From Aegilops tauschii subsp. strangulata (lineage: Eukaryota > Streptophyta > Magnoliopsida > Poales > Poaceae), in NCBI RefSeq assembly GCF_002575655.3, contig NC_053037.3, forward strand, positions 451,329,793 to 451,393,792: 64,000 bases of DNA, given 5' to 3'. Position 1 is the stretch's first letter. The number at the start of each line of letters is the position of its first letter. The notes under the pieces were generated by a model. That model had not been told where the DNA came from. It ran no database searches and worked only from the letters and a program-made list of their open reading frames with translations. Shown one piece after another: positions 24,348-35,652 of the stretch. Both the position numbers and the translations under genes were made by a program.

Positions 24348-27300
24348 ATGGACCCTTCAGTTGTCAACAATGACGCTGTCCAGGGAGAAACCTTCCTCCC
24401 CGGACAGATCTTCGTGTTCGGCGGCTTCACACTGCGGGCCAACTCGTTTGGCCACCTGGAGCAGATCGTTAGCTACGCCCCTGGCCATCAGGTCAGTTTT
24501 GGGAGCTTGAATTACGTCGCGGACATCCGTGGAGATTTGATCTTCGCCGGATTCGAGACCGCGGCGACCGCTCCTAGTCACCCCGATGAACATGACCTAA
24601 ATCTGTCATCGGGCCGCATCCAGGAGGTTGCTCCTGTAACTGCTCTGGCCGTAGATCAGAAGCATATTGTGCCGTCCAAGGACGGGAGGCTCAACCCCAC
24701 TGCGAAGGCCGCAGATTCCACGACGTTGGAGCCGAACATAGACCTAAAGTCACACGGCGTCTTTGTCACCGGAACTCCGGACTCGTCTGTGGTCATAAAT
24801 TCTGAGCTCCGCGGACGCCGAACTGGATCGCTTATCGATCTTTGAGTTTAGCGCCGCAGACATCTTCCAGCATTCGCCCTGGGGTGATGTGCTAAATTCG
24901 TTAAGAAATCTGTCCTTGGCGGGGGACTCACAACCAAATTATGTCCGGTTCGAACTGGAGGCTAGTGATGAAGGAGAATTTCGCTTCCCACGCACCACCC
25001 ACTTCGTAGCCACTGTCGAAGATTTAACCAACGCGCTTGACTATGACTCCGAAGACACCGACTGTATGGATGACGATGCCGGAGACGAGGAGGCCCAAAA
25101 CCCGTCGTTCACCGGACGATGGATGGCCACTTCCTCATACGACGTCTACATGGTAGATACGTCGAAAAATAATAGTGGCGATGACAAGGAAAACCCCACA
25201 AAGGAGGACCCTCCCAAAACACATCCAAAGCGCCGGCGTCAGCGGCGCCGCTCTAAATCCCGTCGCAGCCGGGACAACAACACCGGCACAGGAGACGATA
25301 ACACTCCGGATGGTGCCGAAGACATAGAAGAACCCAATGAAGAAACTGCCGAACAAGACCATCGGGAAGATGGGCAAGTCAGCCCTGATGAACAGGCAAT
25401 GGAAGAAGACTCGGATGATGGTAGTTACCATCCGCCCTCCAAGGAGGAGGCAAGCCTCGGCAACGACGACTTCATCGTGCCTGAGGAGCCTCTGGAGCAG
25501 GAGCGCTTTAAGCGCCAGATATAGCCACTGCAAGGAGCCTGAAAAAGAAACAGCAGCAGCTTCAAGCTGACCAAGATCTGCTCGTCGACGGATGGACTGA
25601 TGTCCTGGCAGCCGAAGAATACGGCCTCAGACGCCCAGCCAAGAGTTACCCACAGCGAAGGCTGCTACCCCAGTTCGATGAAGAGGCGCCGGAGCTCATA
25701 CCTCCCACGCATAATGCGGCCGACCGACCACCACGTGGTCGGGATAGAGCGGCAGCTCAGGCCGAACAGCAGCCTGCCCCACTGCCTCGTAAAAATAGAG
25801 ACGAAACAGCTCGGGGGCGCACATACGACCTCGGCAGACCCTGGATAGTAGAGCGGAACATACAAGATTGATCTACGGACCGCGAGGACGTGCCTTAACG
25901 CACGGGGACAGCTATCTATTCAGGCGTGACAAACCTAGTCATGCCCGAGCCGACAACCGTAGACGGACTCCATCAGAGCTACGTTGCGATGCGGCCCGAT
26001 ATAGAGGCGCCGCACACCCTCTTTGCTTCACTGACGAAGTAATGGACCACGAATTCCCATAAGGGTTTAAACCCATAAACATCGAATCATACGATGGAAC
26101 AACCGATCCCGCGGTATGGATCGAGGATTTTATTCTCCACATCCACATGGCCCGCGGGGATGATCTTCATGCCATCAAATACCTCCCTCTAAAACTTAAA
26201 GGGTCGGCCCGGCACTGGCTAAACAGTCTGCCCGAGAATTCTATTGGCAGCTGGGAAGACCTGGAAGAAGCTTTTCTCGACAACTTCCAAGGTACATACG
26301 TTCGGCCGCCAGACGCCGATGACTTAAGTCACATAGTTCAACAGCCCGGGGAGTCAGCCAGGAAGTTCTGGACTAGGTTCCTAACTAAAAAGAACCAGAT
26401 CGTTGACTGTCCGGATGCTGAAGCCTTAGCGGCCTTTAAACATAGCATCTGCGATGAATGGCTCGCCCGCCACCTCGGCCAAGAAAAGCCAAAATCTATG
26501 GCAGCCCTCACGGCACTCATGACTCGCTTTTGCGCGGGTGAGGATAGTTGGTTGGCTCGCAGCAAAAACACAGCTAGCGAGGCAGGCCCCTCCGAGGTTA
26601 AGAACAACAACCGCAAGCTCCGACGCAACAGACACAAACGCCGAAGCAATGGTGATAATACCGACGACACTACAGTCAACGCCGGATTCAGTGGCTCCAA
26701 GTCCAACCTGCGGAAGAAACCATACAAGAGAAACAACCAGGGACCATCCAGCCTGGATCGCATACTCGATCGCCCGTGCCAGATACATGGCACCCCGAAA
26801 AAACCAGCCAATCATACCAACAGAGACTGTTGGGTTTTTAAACAGGCCGGCAAATTAAACGCCGAGAACAGGGAAAAGGGGTCACAAAGCGAGGACGACG
26901 ACGAGGAGCCCCGGCAACCGAACACAGGGGGACAGAAGAAGTTTCCCCCCCAAGTGAAAATAGTAAACATGATATATGTTACACACATCCCCAAAAGGGA
27001 GCGCAAACGCGCACTAAGGGACGTCTATGCGGTAGAGCCAGTCGCTCCCAAGTTCAATCCATGGTCATCATGCCCGATCACTTTCGATTGTCGGGATCAT
27101 CCGACCAGTATCTGGCATGGCGGATCAGCCGCACTAGTCCTGGACCCAATCATTGATGGATTCCACCTAACGAGAGTCCTCATGGACGGTGGTAGCAGCC
27201 TCAATCCGCTCTATCAAGACACAGTGCGCAAAATGGGCAACAACCCATCAAGGATCAAGCCAACGAAGACTACCTTCAAAGGAGTCATACCAGGTGTAGA

Positions 27301-27877
27301 GGCCCGCTGTACGGGCTCAATCACACTAGAGGTTGTCTTTGGATCCCCTGACAACTTTCGAAGCGAAGAGTTAATCTTCGACATCGTCCCATTCCGCAGT
27401 GGTTATCACGCACTGCTCGGACGGACGGCATTTGCTCGGTTCAATGCGGTGCCGCACTATGCTTATCTTAAGCTTAAGATGCCCAGTCCACACGGCGTCA
27501 CAACGGTCAACGGAAACACGGAACGCTCCCTCCGTACAGAGGAGCACACCGCCGCCCTAGCAGCAGAAGTACCGAGTGGCCTTCTCAAGCAGAACCGTAG
27601 TCCGGCTGCCGAGCCCCTAGACATCATAAAGAGGGTCCGGACTACGCTGCAACAGGACAGCGCGGCTCATCAAGAGCTTGACTAGCAATTTAGCCTCCGT
27701 CCCAGCCCTGATCAGGTAGTGGCATTCGTACCACGCGTGCATAATTACGCACTAGAAATCCCATGGGAATCGACGGAGGCACAACTAGCTTGTGATCCAC
27801 AGTTCGGCTCGACCGATCCCGGAAACACATATACTTTCACTATTTCCTTTTTCCTTCTCCAGGTTTATTTTGCATAG
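24348..27877 (+). pseudogene. Gypsy-F gag-protease (frameshifted)
   Basis: Gag-protease part of a Tat-like gypsy polyprotein, broken into frames. The first ATG after the LTR (24348) opens a frame to 24845. A second frame, with an acidic and then basic region (KRRRQRRRSKSRR near 25230), runs from before 24889 to 25524. Stretch 25525-26146 continues in other frames with stops. The retroviral-type gag core (LPLKLKGSARHWLNSLP) opens the long frame 26147-27685. That frame also holds a C-x2-H-x8-H-x4-C finger (26777-26830) and a protease-like motif MDGGSS near 27183. It stops with TAG 27683-27685, but the same frame stays open to TAG 27875-27877. No RT follows. Functional gag is unlikely. Confidence 0.85.
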
Positions 27878-28897
27878 GCCTTCTTGGATGGTCTAATTAT
27901 CAGTCATGTAAAAGGATAAAAATACCAGGATGGCAAGAAGCACAGACGTACAGGTGAAGTTCGAGAGGTCAAATTAACGACCACTCTACCTGTTGTCAGG
28001 TCCCACACGCAGCTCGCCTGTGGTCATGGCATGTTAAATAGCCGGTTGCTTATCGCCCTATTTGTATTAATGCGCTTTGACGCATTAACCCAATTATAAG
28101 GGAAACAGTTCGCGGCCCAAGTTTAAGGGCCCAAGATACCACCTCTGCTTTCTTTTTGCTTTTCGTTAATAATTCATTTTCTAGCACCCGTACACTTTGG
28201 TACGTTTCATATTTGCTAGGGGCTCCCAGGCGCTCCACAATACAGCAACAAAGTCCGAACACTTTTATAGTATAGTTCGGCACCCCGAATTTAGCATTAT
28301 ATGCATTGGCTCCGAATCATGTCTTTGGTCAATAGTTGGGTTGCCCAGCTCCGGTGCTTGCTACCTTACGTTCCGCTATATCGGCTAAGGTAGTAAAGGG
28401 ATAACTACTGCAATCGTGCCCTGGTTTATCCAATGGAGCACCTAAGTAGAGAAAGCCGAAAACTGACTGTCATGATGCAGCGAGAGCTGGTCAGCTGTTC
28501 GGAGGTTACAAATCATTGGAGATTTCTCCCGCATTACGCGAAGGATCGGTATTTCCCGATCAGACACTCATAGCACGCTGGTTCGAAAACTAGGGGCTGT
28601 GCCTATGTTTTATTGTAAAAGTCCTATGGCTAAGTGAGGGCGTTTAAGCCGCATAGTCCGATTGCCTGGTTCGTTGCGCTAAACAACTCCTTCAAGGACC
28701 ATACAATTGGATCAAGATTGTTTAGATTCCATCCTGAACACCCCCGTACTACCTACGTGGGGGCAGAAGCCGACGACTGGCCAACCCTCAGATTCCATAC
28801 AACACGGACGCACAGGAGGAAAAAATTAAAACATAAAAAAATTATATTACAAACTGACTTTGTTTCATCATACAAGGCAAAGACAACACGAATGTAT
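27878..28897 (+). mobile_element. Gypsy-F non-coding stretch where pol is missing
   Basis: About 1 kb between the last plus-strand frame and the end of the antisense gene. No RT, RNase H or integrase motif in any frame. Short ORFs only (28197-28388, 28634-28954), with no recognisable product. Confidence 0.75.
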
Positions 28898-29608
28898 TCA
28901 TTCAAAAATAATGTCCTGTCCACACCGCGTTGCCACAATGCGAGACCCTTCTAGGACATCCGCAAAATAGCGCTCGGGTGTGCGGTGCTCCTTGCCCTCT
29001 GGCGGCCCCCTGGACAGCTCGACGGTGTTCATCTTCGCCCACCACATCTTGCAACGAGCGAAGGCCATACGAGCACCTTCAATACAGGCCGATCGCTTGA
29101 CGATATCAAGCCGAGGACAGGCATTCACCATCCGCCTCACGAGTCCGAAGTAGCTGCCGGACATAGCTTCGGCTGGCCATAGCCGGATTATCATATCCTT
29201 CATGGCTAGTTCGGCCACCCTATGCAGCTCCACCAGCTGTTTCAGCTGATCGGCGAAGGGTAGGGGATGCTCTGGTACAAGATATTGCGACCAGAATAAC
29301 TTCTCCGTGGAACTCCCTTCCTTGGCTCGAAAGAACTCTGCAGCGTCGGACACACTAGAGAACTCCGAATTCGGGTTAGTAAAAGATACTTCCTCTTCGC
29401 ATATTTGCTTTGCATACTGAATGCCTTACCCGCCGCAATCTTCCTCACCTCCTGGATCTCTTGGAGGGCGCCCTGGGCCTCGTTCCGGGCCGTCTCCACG
29501 CTCTGCCGAGCCTTGGAGAGTTCGGCCTCTTTAGCCGACGCGTCACGCTCCAAGGTCTCATGCTTCTTCACCGTGTCGTGGAGCTCTTGTTGGACCTCGT
29601 TGACCTCA

Positions 29609-32520
29609 TCACTTTATTGTAAATACAAGTTTCTAACAAACTTTGTATAAACCCAAAAACTTTGATCACCCCATCAAAGCGTATATTCTGACTCCGAGAT
29701 GCTTGCTCTGATCCATGGAAGGATCGCTGGAGCTAGCATACCTTTTAGCATCCTTAGGATCGACAAAACCTTTCTGATTGTATCACATACAACCTTTCCT
29801 TACGAAAACTGGTAAGGAAACTTGTTTTGACATCCATCTGCCAGATTTCATAAATGTAGCTAATGCTAACATGATTTCGACGGACCTAAGCATCGCTACG
29901 GATGAGAAAAACTCATTGTAGTCAACTCCTTGAACTTGTGAAAATACTCTTTGCCACAAGTCGAGCTTCATAGACGGTAACTTTACCGTCCATGTCCGTC
30001 TTCTTCTTAAAGATCCATTTATCTCAATGGCTTGCCGATCATCGGGCAAGTTCACCAAAGTCCATGCTTTGTTCTGATACATGGATTCTATCTCGGATTT
30101 CATGGCCTCGAGCCATTCGTCGGAATATGGGCCCACCATCGCTTCTCCATAGCTCGTAGGTTCATTGTTGTCTAGCAACATGACTTCCAAGACAGGATCA
30201 CGCATTACTCTGAAGTAGTGCGCATCCTCGTCGTCCAACGAGGTTTGGTAGTGACTTGATCCGAAGTTTCATGATCACCATCATAAGCTTCCACTTCAAT
30301 TGGTGTAGGTGCCACAGGAACAACTTCCTGTGCCCTGCTACACACTAGTTGAAGCGACAGTTCAATAACCTTATCAAGTCTCCACCATCCTCCCACTCAA
30401 TTCTTTCGAGAGAAACTTTTCCTCGAGAAAGGACTCGTTTCTAGAAGCAATTACTTTTGCTTCCAGATCTGAAATAGGAGGTATACCCAACTGTTTTTGG
30501 GTATTCTATGAAGATGCATTTATCCGCTTTGGGTTCGAGCTTATCACCTGAAACTTTTTCACATAAGCATCGCAGCCCCAAACTTTTAAGAAACGACAAC
30601 TTAGGTTTCTATAAACGGTGTCGTCTCAACGGAATTGCGTGGTGCCCCTTTTAAAGTGAATGCGGTTGTCTCTAATGCCTAACCCATAAATGATAGTGGT
30701 AATTTGATAAGAAACATCATGGTATGCACCATATCCAATAGGGTGCAGTTATGATGTTCGGACACACCATCACACTATGGTGTTCCAGGCGGTATTAATT
30801 GTGAAACACTTTCCACAATGTCTCAATTGTGTGCCAAACTCGTATCTCAGATACTCATCTCTATGATCATATCACAGACATTTTATCCTCTTGTCACGAT
30901 GATCTTCAACTTCACTCTGAAATTACTTGAACCTTTCAATAATTCAGACTAGTGTTTCATCAAGTAAATACACTCAGCATCTACTCAAATCATCTGTGAA
31001 GTAAGAACATAACGATATCCACTGCATGCCTCAGCACTCATTGGACTGCGTACATCAAAATATATTACTTCCAATAAGTTGCTCTCTTGTTCCATCTTAC
31101 TGAAACGAGGCCTTTCAGTCATCTTGCCCATGTGGTATGATTTGCATGTCTCAAGTGATTCATAATCAAGTGAGTCCAAACGATCCATCTGTATGGAGTT
31201 TCTTCATGTATATATACCAATAGACATGGTTCGCATGTCTCAATCTTTTCAAAAATGAGTGAGTCCAAAGATCCACCTACATGGAGCTTCTTCATGCGTT
31301 CTACACCAATATGACTCAAGTGGCAGTGCCACAAGTATGTGGTACTATCATTACTATCTTATATCTTTTGGCATGAACATGTGTATCACTACGATCGAGA
31401 TTCATTTTAGGTGCAAGACCATTGAAGGTATTATTCAAATAAACAGAGTAACCATTATTCTCCTTAAATGAATAACCGTTTTGCGGTAAACATAATCCAA
31501 TCATGTTCAGCGCAACCACCAAATCTCGATGGTAGAGGGAGCATGCGATGCGTGATCACATCAACCTTGGAAACACTTCCAACACATATCGTCATCTCAC
31601 CTTTAGCTAGTCTCCATTTATTCCGCAGCTTTTATTTCGAGTTACTAACACTTAGCAACCGAACCAGTATCTAATACCCTGGTGCTGCTAGGAGTACTAG
31701 TAAAGTACACATTCATATAACGTATATCCAATATACTTTGTCGACCTTGCCTGCCTTCTCATCTACCAAGTATCTAGGGTAGTACTGCTTCAGTGACCGT
31801 TCCTCTCATTACAGAAGCACTTAGTCTCGGGTTTGGGTTCAACCTTGGGATTCTTCACTAGAGCAGCAAACGACTTGCTGTTTCATGAAGTATCCCTTTT
31901 GCCCTTGCCCTTCTTAAACTAGTGGTTTTACTAACCATCAACAATTGATGCTCCTTCTTGATTTCTACTCTCGCGGTGTCAAACATCGCGAATAGCTCAA
32001 GGATCATCATAACTATCCTTGATATGTTATAGTTCATCACGAAGCTCTACTGGCTTGGTGGCAGTGACTATGGAGAACTATCACTATCTCATCTGGGAGA
32101 TTAACTCCCACTCGATTCAAGCGATTGTGGCACTCAGACAATCTGAGCACACGCTCAACGATTGAGCTTTTCTCCCTTAGTTTGCAGGCTTAAGAAACTT
32201 GTCAGAGGTCTCATACCTCTTGACGTGGGCACTAGTCTGAAATCCCAATTTCAGTCTTCGGAACATCTCACATGTTCTGCGACGTTTCAGAACGTCTTTG
32301 GTGCCACAATTCTAAACCGCACTGAACTATCACATAGTCATCAAAACGTGTATGTCAGATGTTTCGTAACATCTACAGACGATGCTGAGGTTCAGCACAC
32401 CGAGCGGTGCATTAAGGACATAAGCCTTCTGTGCAGCAATGAGGACAATCCTCAGTTTACGAACCCAGTCCGCATAATTGCTACTACCAACTTTCAACTA
32501 AATTTTCTCTAGGAACATAT
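29609..32520 (-). pseudogene. Decayed copia gag-pol of the reversed element
   Basis: Heavily broken copia polyprotein. In coding order: gag relics with the start region near 32500; a zinc knuckle reduced to CF-CNE near 31815; a protease relic near 31670; a pre-integrase block (WHCHLSHIGVERMKKLH) at 31334-31280; an integrase relic (FDVRSPMSAEACSGYRYVL) near 31050; and an RT start (PVLEVMLLDNNEP, then QGVDYNEFF) at 30200-29860. It ends before the YVDD site. Wording such as IAAQK and EIKKEHQLLMV resembles copia-C more than Angela-A/B. No function is expected. Confidence 0.82.
31135..31320 (-). repeat. Tandem duplication in the reversed copia pre-integrase region
   Basis: About 90 bp (around 31139-31232) is repeated with changes at about 31229-31318. 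Both copies contain gtgagtccaaa-gatccacctacatgga-like and tggagtttcttcatg-like text. The intact copia copies have a single version. Confidence 0.65.
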
Positions 32521-33844
32521 CTTAACCAGTAGAACTAAAGCGCAAGCCATGACATAATTTGCAAATACTTTTTGACTATGTTCATGATAATGAAGTTCAT
32601 CTGATTATGAACTCCCACTCAGATAGACATCCCTCTAGTCATCTAAGTGAAACATGATCCGAGTTCAACTAGGCCGTGTCCGATCATCACGTGAGACGAA
32701 CTAGTCAAGATCGGTGAACATCTCCATGTTGATCGTATCTTCTATACGACTCATGCTCGACCTTTCGGTCCTCCGTGTTCCGAGGCCATGTCTGTACATG
32801 CCAGGCTCGTCAAGTCAACCTAAGTGTATTGCGTGTGTTCCGAGGCCATGTCTGTACATGCTAGGCTCGTCAACACCCGTTGTATTCGAACGTAAGAATC
32901 TATCACACCCGATCATCACGTGGTGCTTCGAAACGACGAACCTTCGCAACGGTGCACAGTTAGGGTGAACACTTTCTTGAAATTATTATAAGGGATCATC
33001 CTACTTGCTACCGTCGTTCTAAGCAAATAAGATGCAAAAACATGATAAACATCACATGCAATCAAATAGTGACATGATATGGCCAATATCATTATGCTCC
33101 TTTGATCTCCATCTTCGGGGCACCATGATCATCTTTGTCACCGGCATGACACCATGATCTCCATCATCATGATCTCCATCATTGTGTCTTCATGAAGTCG
33201 TCACGCCAACGATTACTTCTACTTCTATGGCTAACGTGTTTAGCAACAAAGTAAAGTAATTTACATGGCGTTATTCAATGACACGCAGGTCATTCAAAAT
33301 AATAAAGACAACTCCTATGGCTCCTGCCGGTTGTCATACTCATCGACATGCAAGTCGTGATTCCTATTACAAGAATATGATCAATCTCATACATCACATA
33401 TATCATTCATCACATCTCCTGGCCATATCACATCACATAGCACTTGCTGCAAAAACAAGTTAGACGTCCTCTAATTGTTGTTGCAAGTTTTTACGTGGTT
33501 TGTAGGTTTCTAGCAAGAACGTTTCTTACCTACGTATGACCACAACGTGATTTGCCAATTTCTATTTACCCTTCATAAGGACCCTTTTCATCGAATCCGT
33601 TCCGACTAAAGTAGGAGAGACAGACACCCACTAGCCACCTTATGCATCTAGTGCATGTCAGTCGGTGGAACCTGTCTCACGTAAGAGTACGTGTAAGGTC
33701 GGTCCGGGCCGCTTCATCCTACAATGCCGCCGAAACAAGAAAAGACTAGTAGCGGCAAGAAGAATTGGCAAACTCAACGCCCACAACTGCTTTGTGTTCT
33801 ACTCGTGCATAGTAACTACGCATAGACCTGGCTCATGATGCCAC
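32521..33844 (-). mobile_element. Leader and primer site of the reversed copia element
   Basis: Reverse complement of an Angela-B-type leader. GTGGCATCATGAGCCAGG abuts the LTR, and the 60-bp duplication is present near 32775-32870. Non-coding. Confidence 0.88.
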
Positions 33845-35562
33845 TGTTGGGAATCGTAGCATAATTTAAAAATTTCCTACGCTCACCAAGATGCATCTAT
33901 GGAGTCTACTAGCAACGAGGGGAAAGGAGTGCATCTACATACCCTTGTAGATCGCGAGCGGAAGCGTTCCAATGAACGTGGATGACGGAGTCGTACTCGC
34001 CGTGATCCAAATCACCGATGACCGAGTGCCGAACGGACGGCACCTCCGCGTTCAACACACGTACGGTGCAGCGACGTCTCCTCCTTCTTGATCCAGCAAG
34101 GGGGAAGGAGAGGTTGATGGAGATCCAACAGCACGACGGCGTGGTGGTGGATGTAGCGGCTCTCCGGCAGGGCTTCGCAAGCTTCTGCGAGAGAGAGAGG
34201 TGTTGCAAGGGAGGAGGGAGGCGCCCAAGGCTTAGATCTTGCTGCCCTCCTTCCCCCCACTATATATAGGGCCAAGGGAGAGGGGGGGCGCAGCCTTGCC
34301 CCTTCCTCCAAGGAAGGGTGCGGCCAGGGGGGGAGTCCTTCCCCCCCAAGGCACCTCGGAGGTGCCTTCCCCCTTTAGGACTCTCCCTTTTTTCTTATCT
34401 CTTGCGCATGGGCCTCTTGGGGCTGGTGCCCTTGGCCCATATAGGCCAAGGCGCACCCCTTATAGCCCATGTGGCCCCCCGGGGCTGGTGGACCCCCTTG
34501 GTGGACCCCCGGACCCCTTTCGGCACTCCCGGTACAATACCGATAAAGCGCGAAACTTTTCCGGCGACCAAAATAAGACTTCCCATATATAAATATTTAC
34601 CTCCGAACCATTCCGGAACCTCTCGTGACGTCCGGGATCTCATCCGGGACTCCGAACAACTTTCGGGTTTCCGCATACATATATCTCTACAACCCTAGCG
34701 TCACCGGACCTTAAGTGTGTAGACCCTACGGGTTCGGGAGACATGCAGACATGACCGAGACGCCTCTCCGGTCAATAACCAACAGCGGGATCTGGATACC
34801 CATGTTGGCTCCCACATGTTCCACGATGATATCATCGGATGAACCACGGTGTCGAGGATTCAATCAATCCGTATGCAATTCCCTTTATCAATCGGTATGT
34901 TACTTGCCCGAGATTCGATCGTCGGTATCCCAATACCTTGTTCAATCTCGTTACCGGCAAGTCTCTTTACTCGTACCGCAATGCATGATCCCGTGACTAA
35001 CGCCTTAGTCACATTGAGCTCATTATGATGATGCATTACCGAGTGGGCCCAGAGATACCTCTCCGTCACACGGAGTGACAAATCCCAGTCTCGATCCGTG
35101 CCAACCCAACAGACACTTTCGGAGATACCCGTAATGCACCTTTATAGTCACCCAGTTACGTTGTGACGTTTGGCACACCCAAAGCACTCCTACGGTATCC
35201 GGGAGTTGCACGATCTCATGGTCTAAGGAAAAGATACTTGACATTGGAAAAGCTCTAGCAAACGAAACTACACGATCTTTTATGCTATGCTTAAGTTGGG
35301 TCTTGTCCATCACATCATTCTCCTAATGATGTGATCCCGTTATCAATGACATCCAATGTCCATAGTCAGGAAACCATGACTATCTGTTGATCAACGAGCT
35401 AGTCAACTAGAGGCTTACTAGGGACAGGTTGTGGTCTATGTATTCACACATGTATTACGATTTCCGGACAATACAATTATAGCATGAATAATAGACAATT
35501 ACCATGAACAAAGAAATATAATAATAACCATTTATTATTGCCTCTAGGGCATATTTCCAACA
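33845..35562 (-). repeat. 5' LTR of the reversed copia element (1718 bp)
   Basis: Reads, on the minus strand, from TGTTGGAAATATGCCCTAG (35562) to TCCCAACA (33845). TATATATA at 34261-34268 is the likely TATA box. It resembles the Angela-B LTR subtype throughout, but the CT tract is reduced to a few units. Confidence 0.93.
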
Positions 35563-35652
35563 TCGACCTCGGTCGTCGCTCCTATACATATCATGAAACT
35601 TCGGTCAATATATATTTTACTCTTTTCGAATATTTCCATGGTTATCACATAC
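35563..35652 (-). other. Remnant of intron 4 of the gypsy-F antisense gene
   Basis: Between the copia LTR and exon 4. It starts with the donor GTATGTGAT at 35652 and is AT-rich. The acceptor side is lost or lies beyond the insertion. Confidence 0.55.

Larger units (their letters stand above)
29609..35562 (-). mobile_element. Reversed, 3'-truncated copia element inside gypsy-F
   Basis: Read on the minus strand: 5' LTR (35562-33845), leader (33844 to about 32520), decayed gag-pol (about 32520-29609). It stops abruptly inside RT at a point equal to Angela-B 16989 (after ..AAAGTGA). The 3' half of pol and the 3' LTR are gone, and no TSD can be shown. LTR and leader are of Angela-B type, including the 60-bp leader duplication, but the coding region resembles copia-C. 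It sits near intron 4 of the gypsy-F antisense gene and probably removed part of it. Confidence 0.88.
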
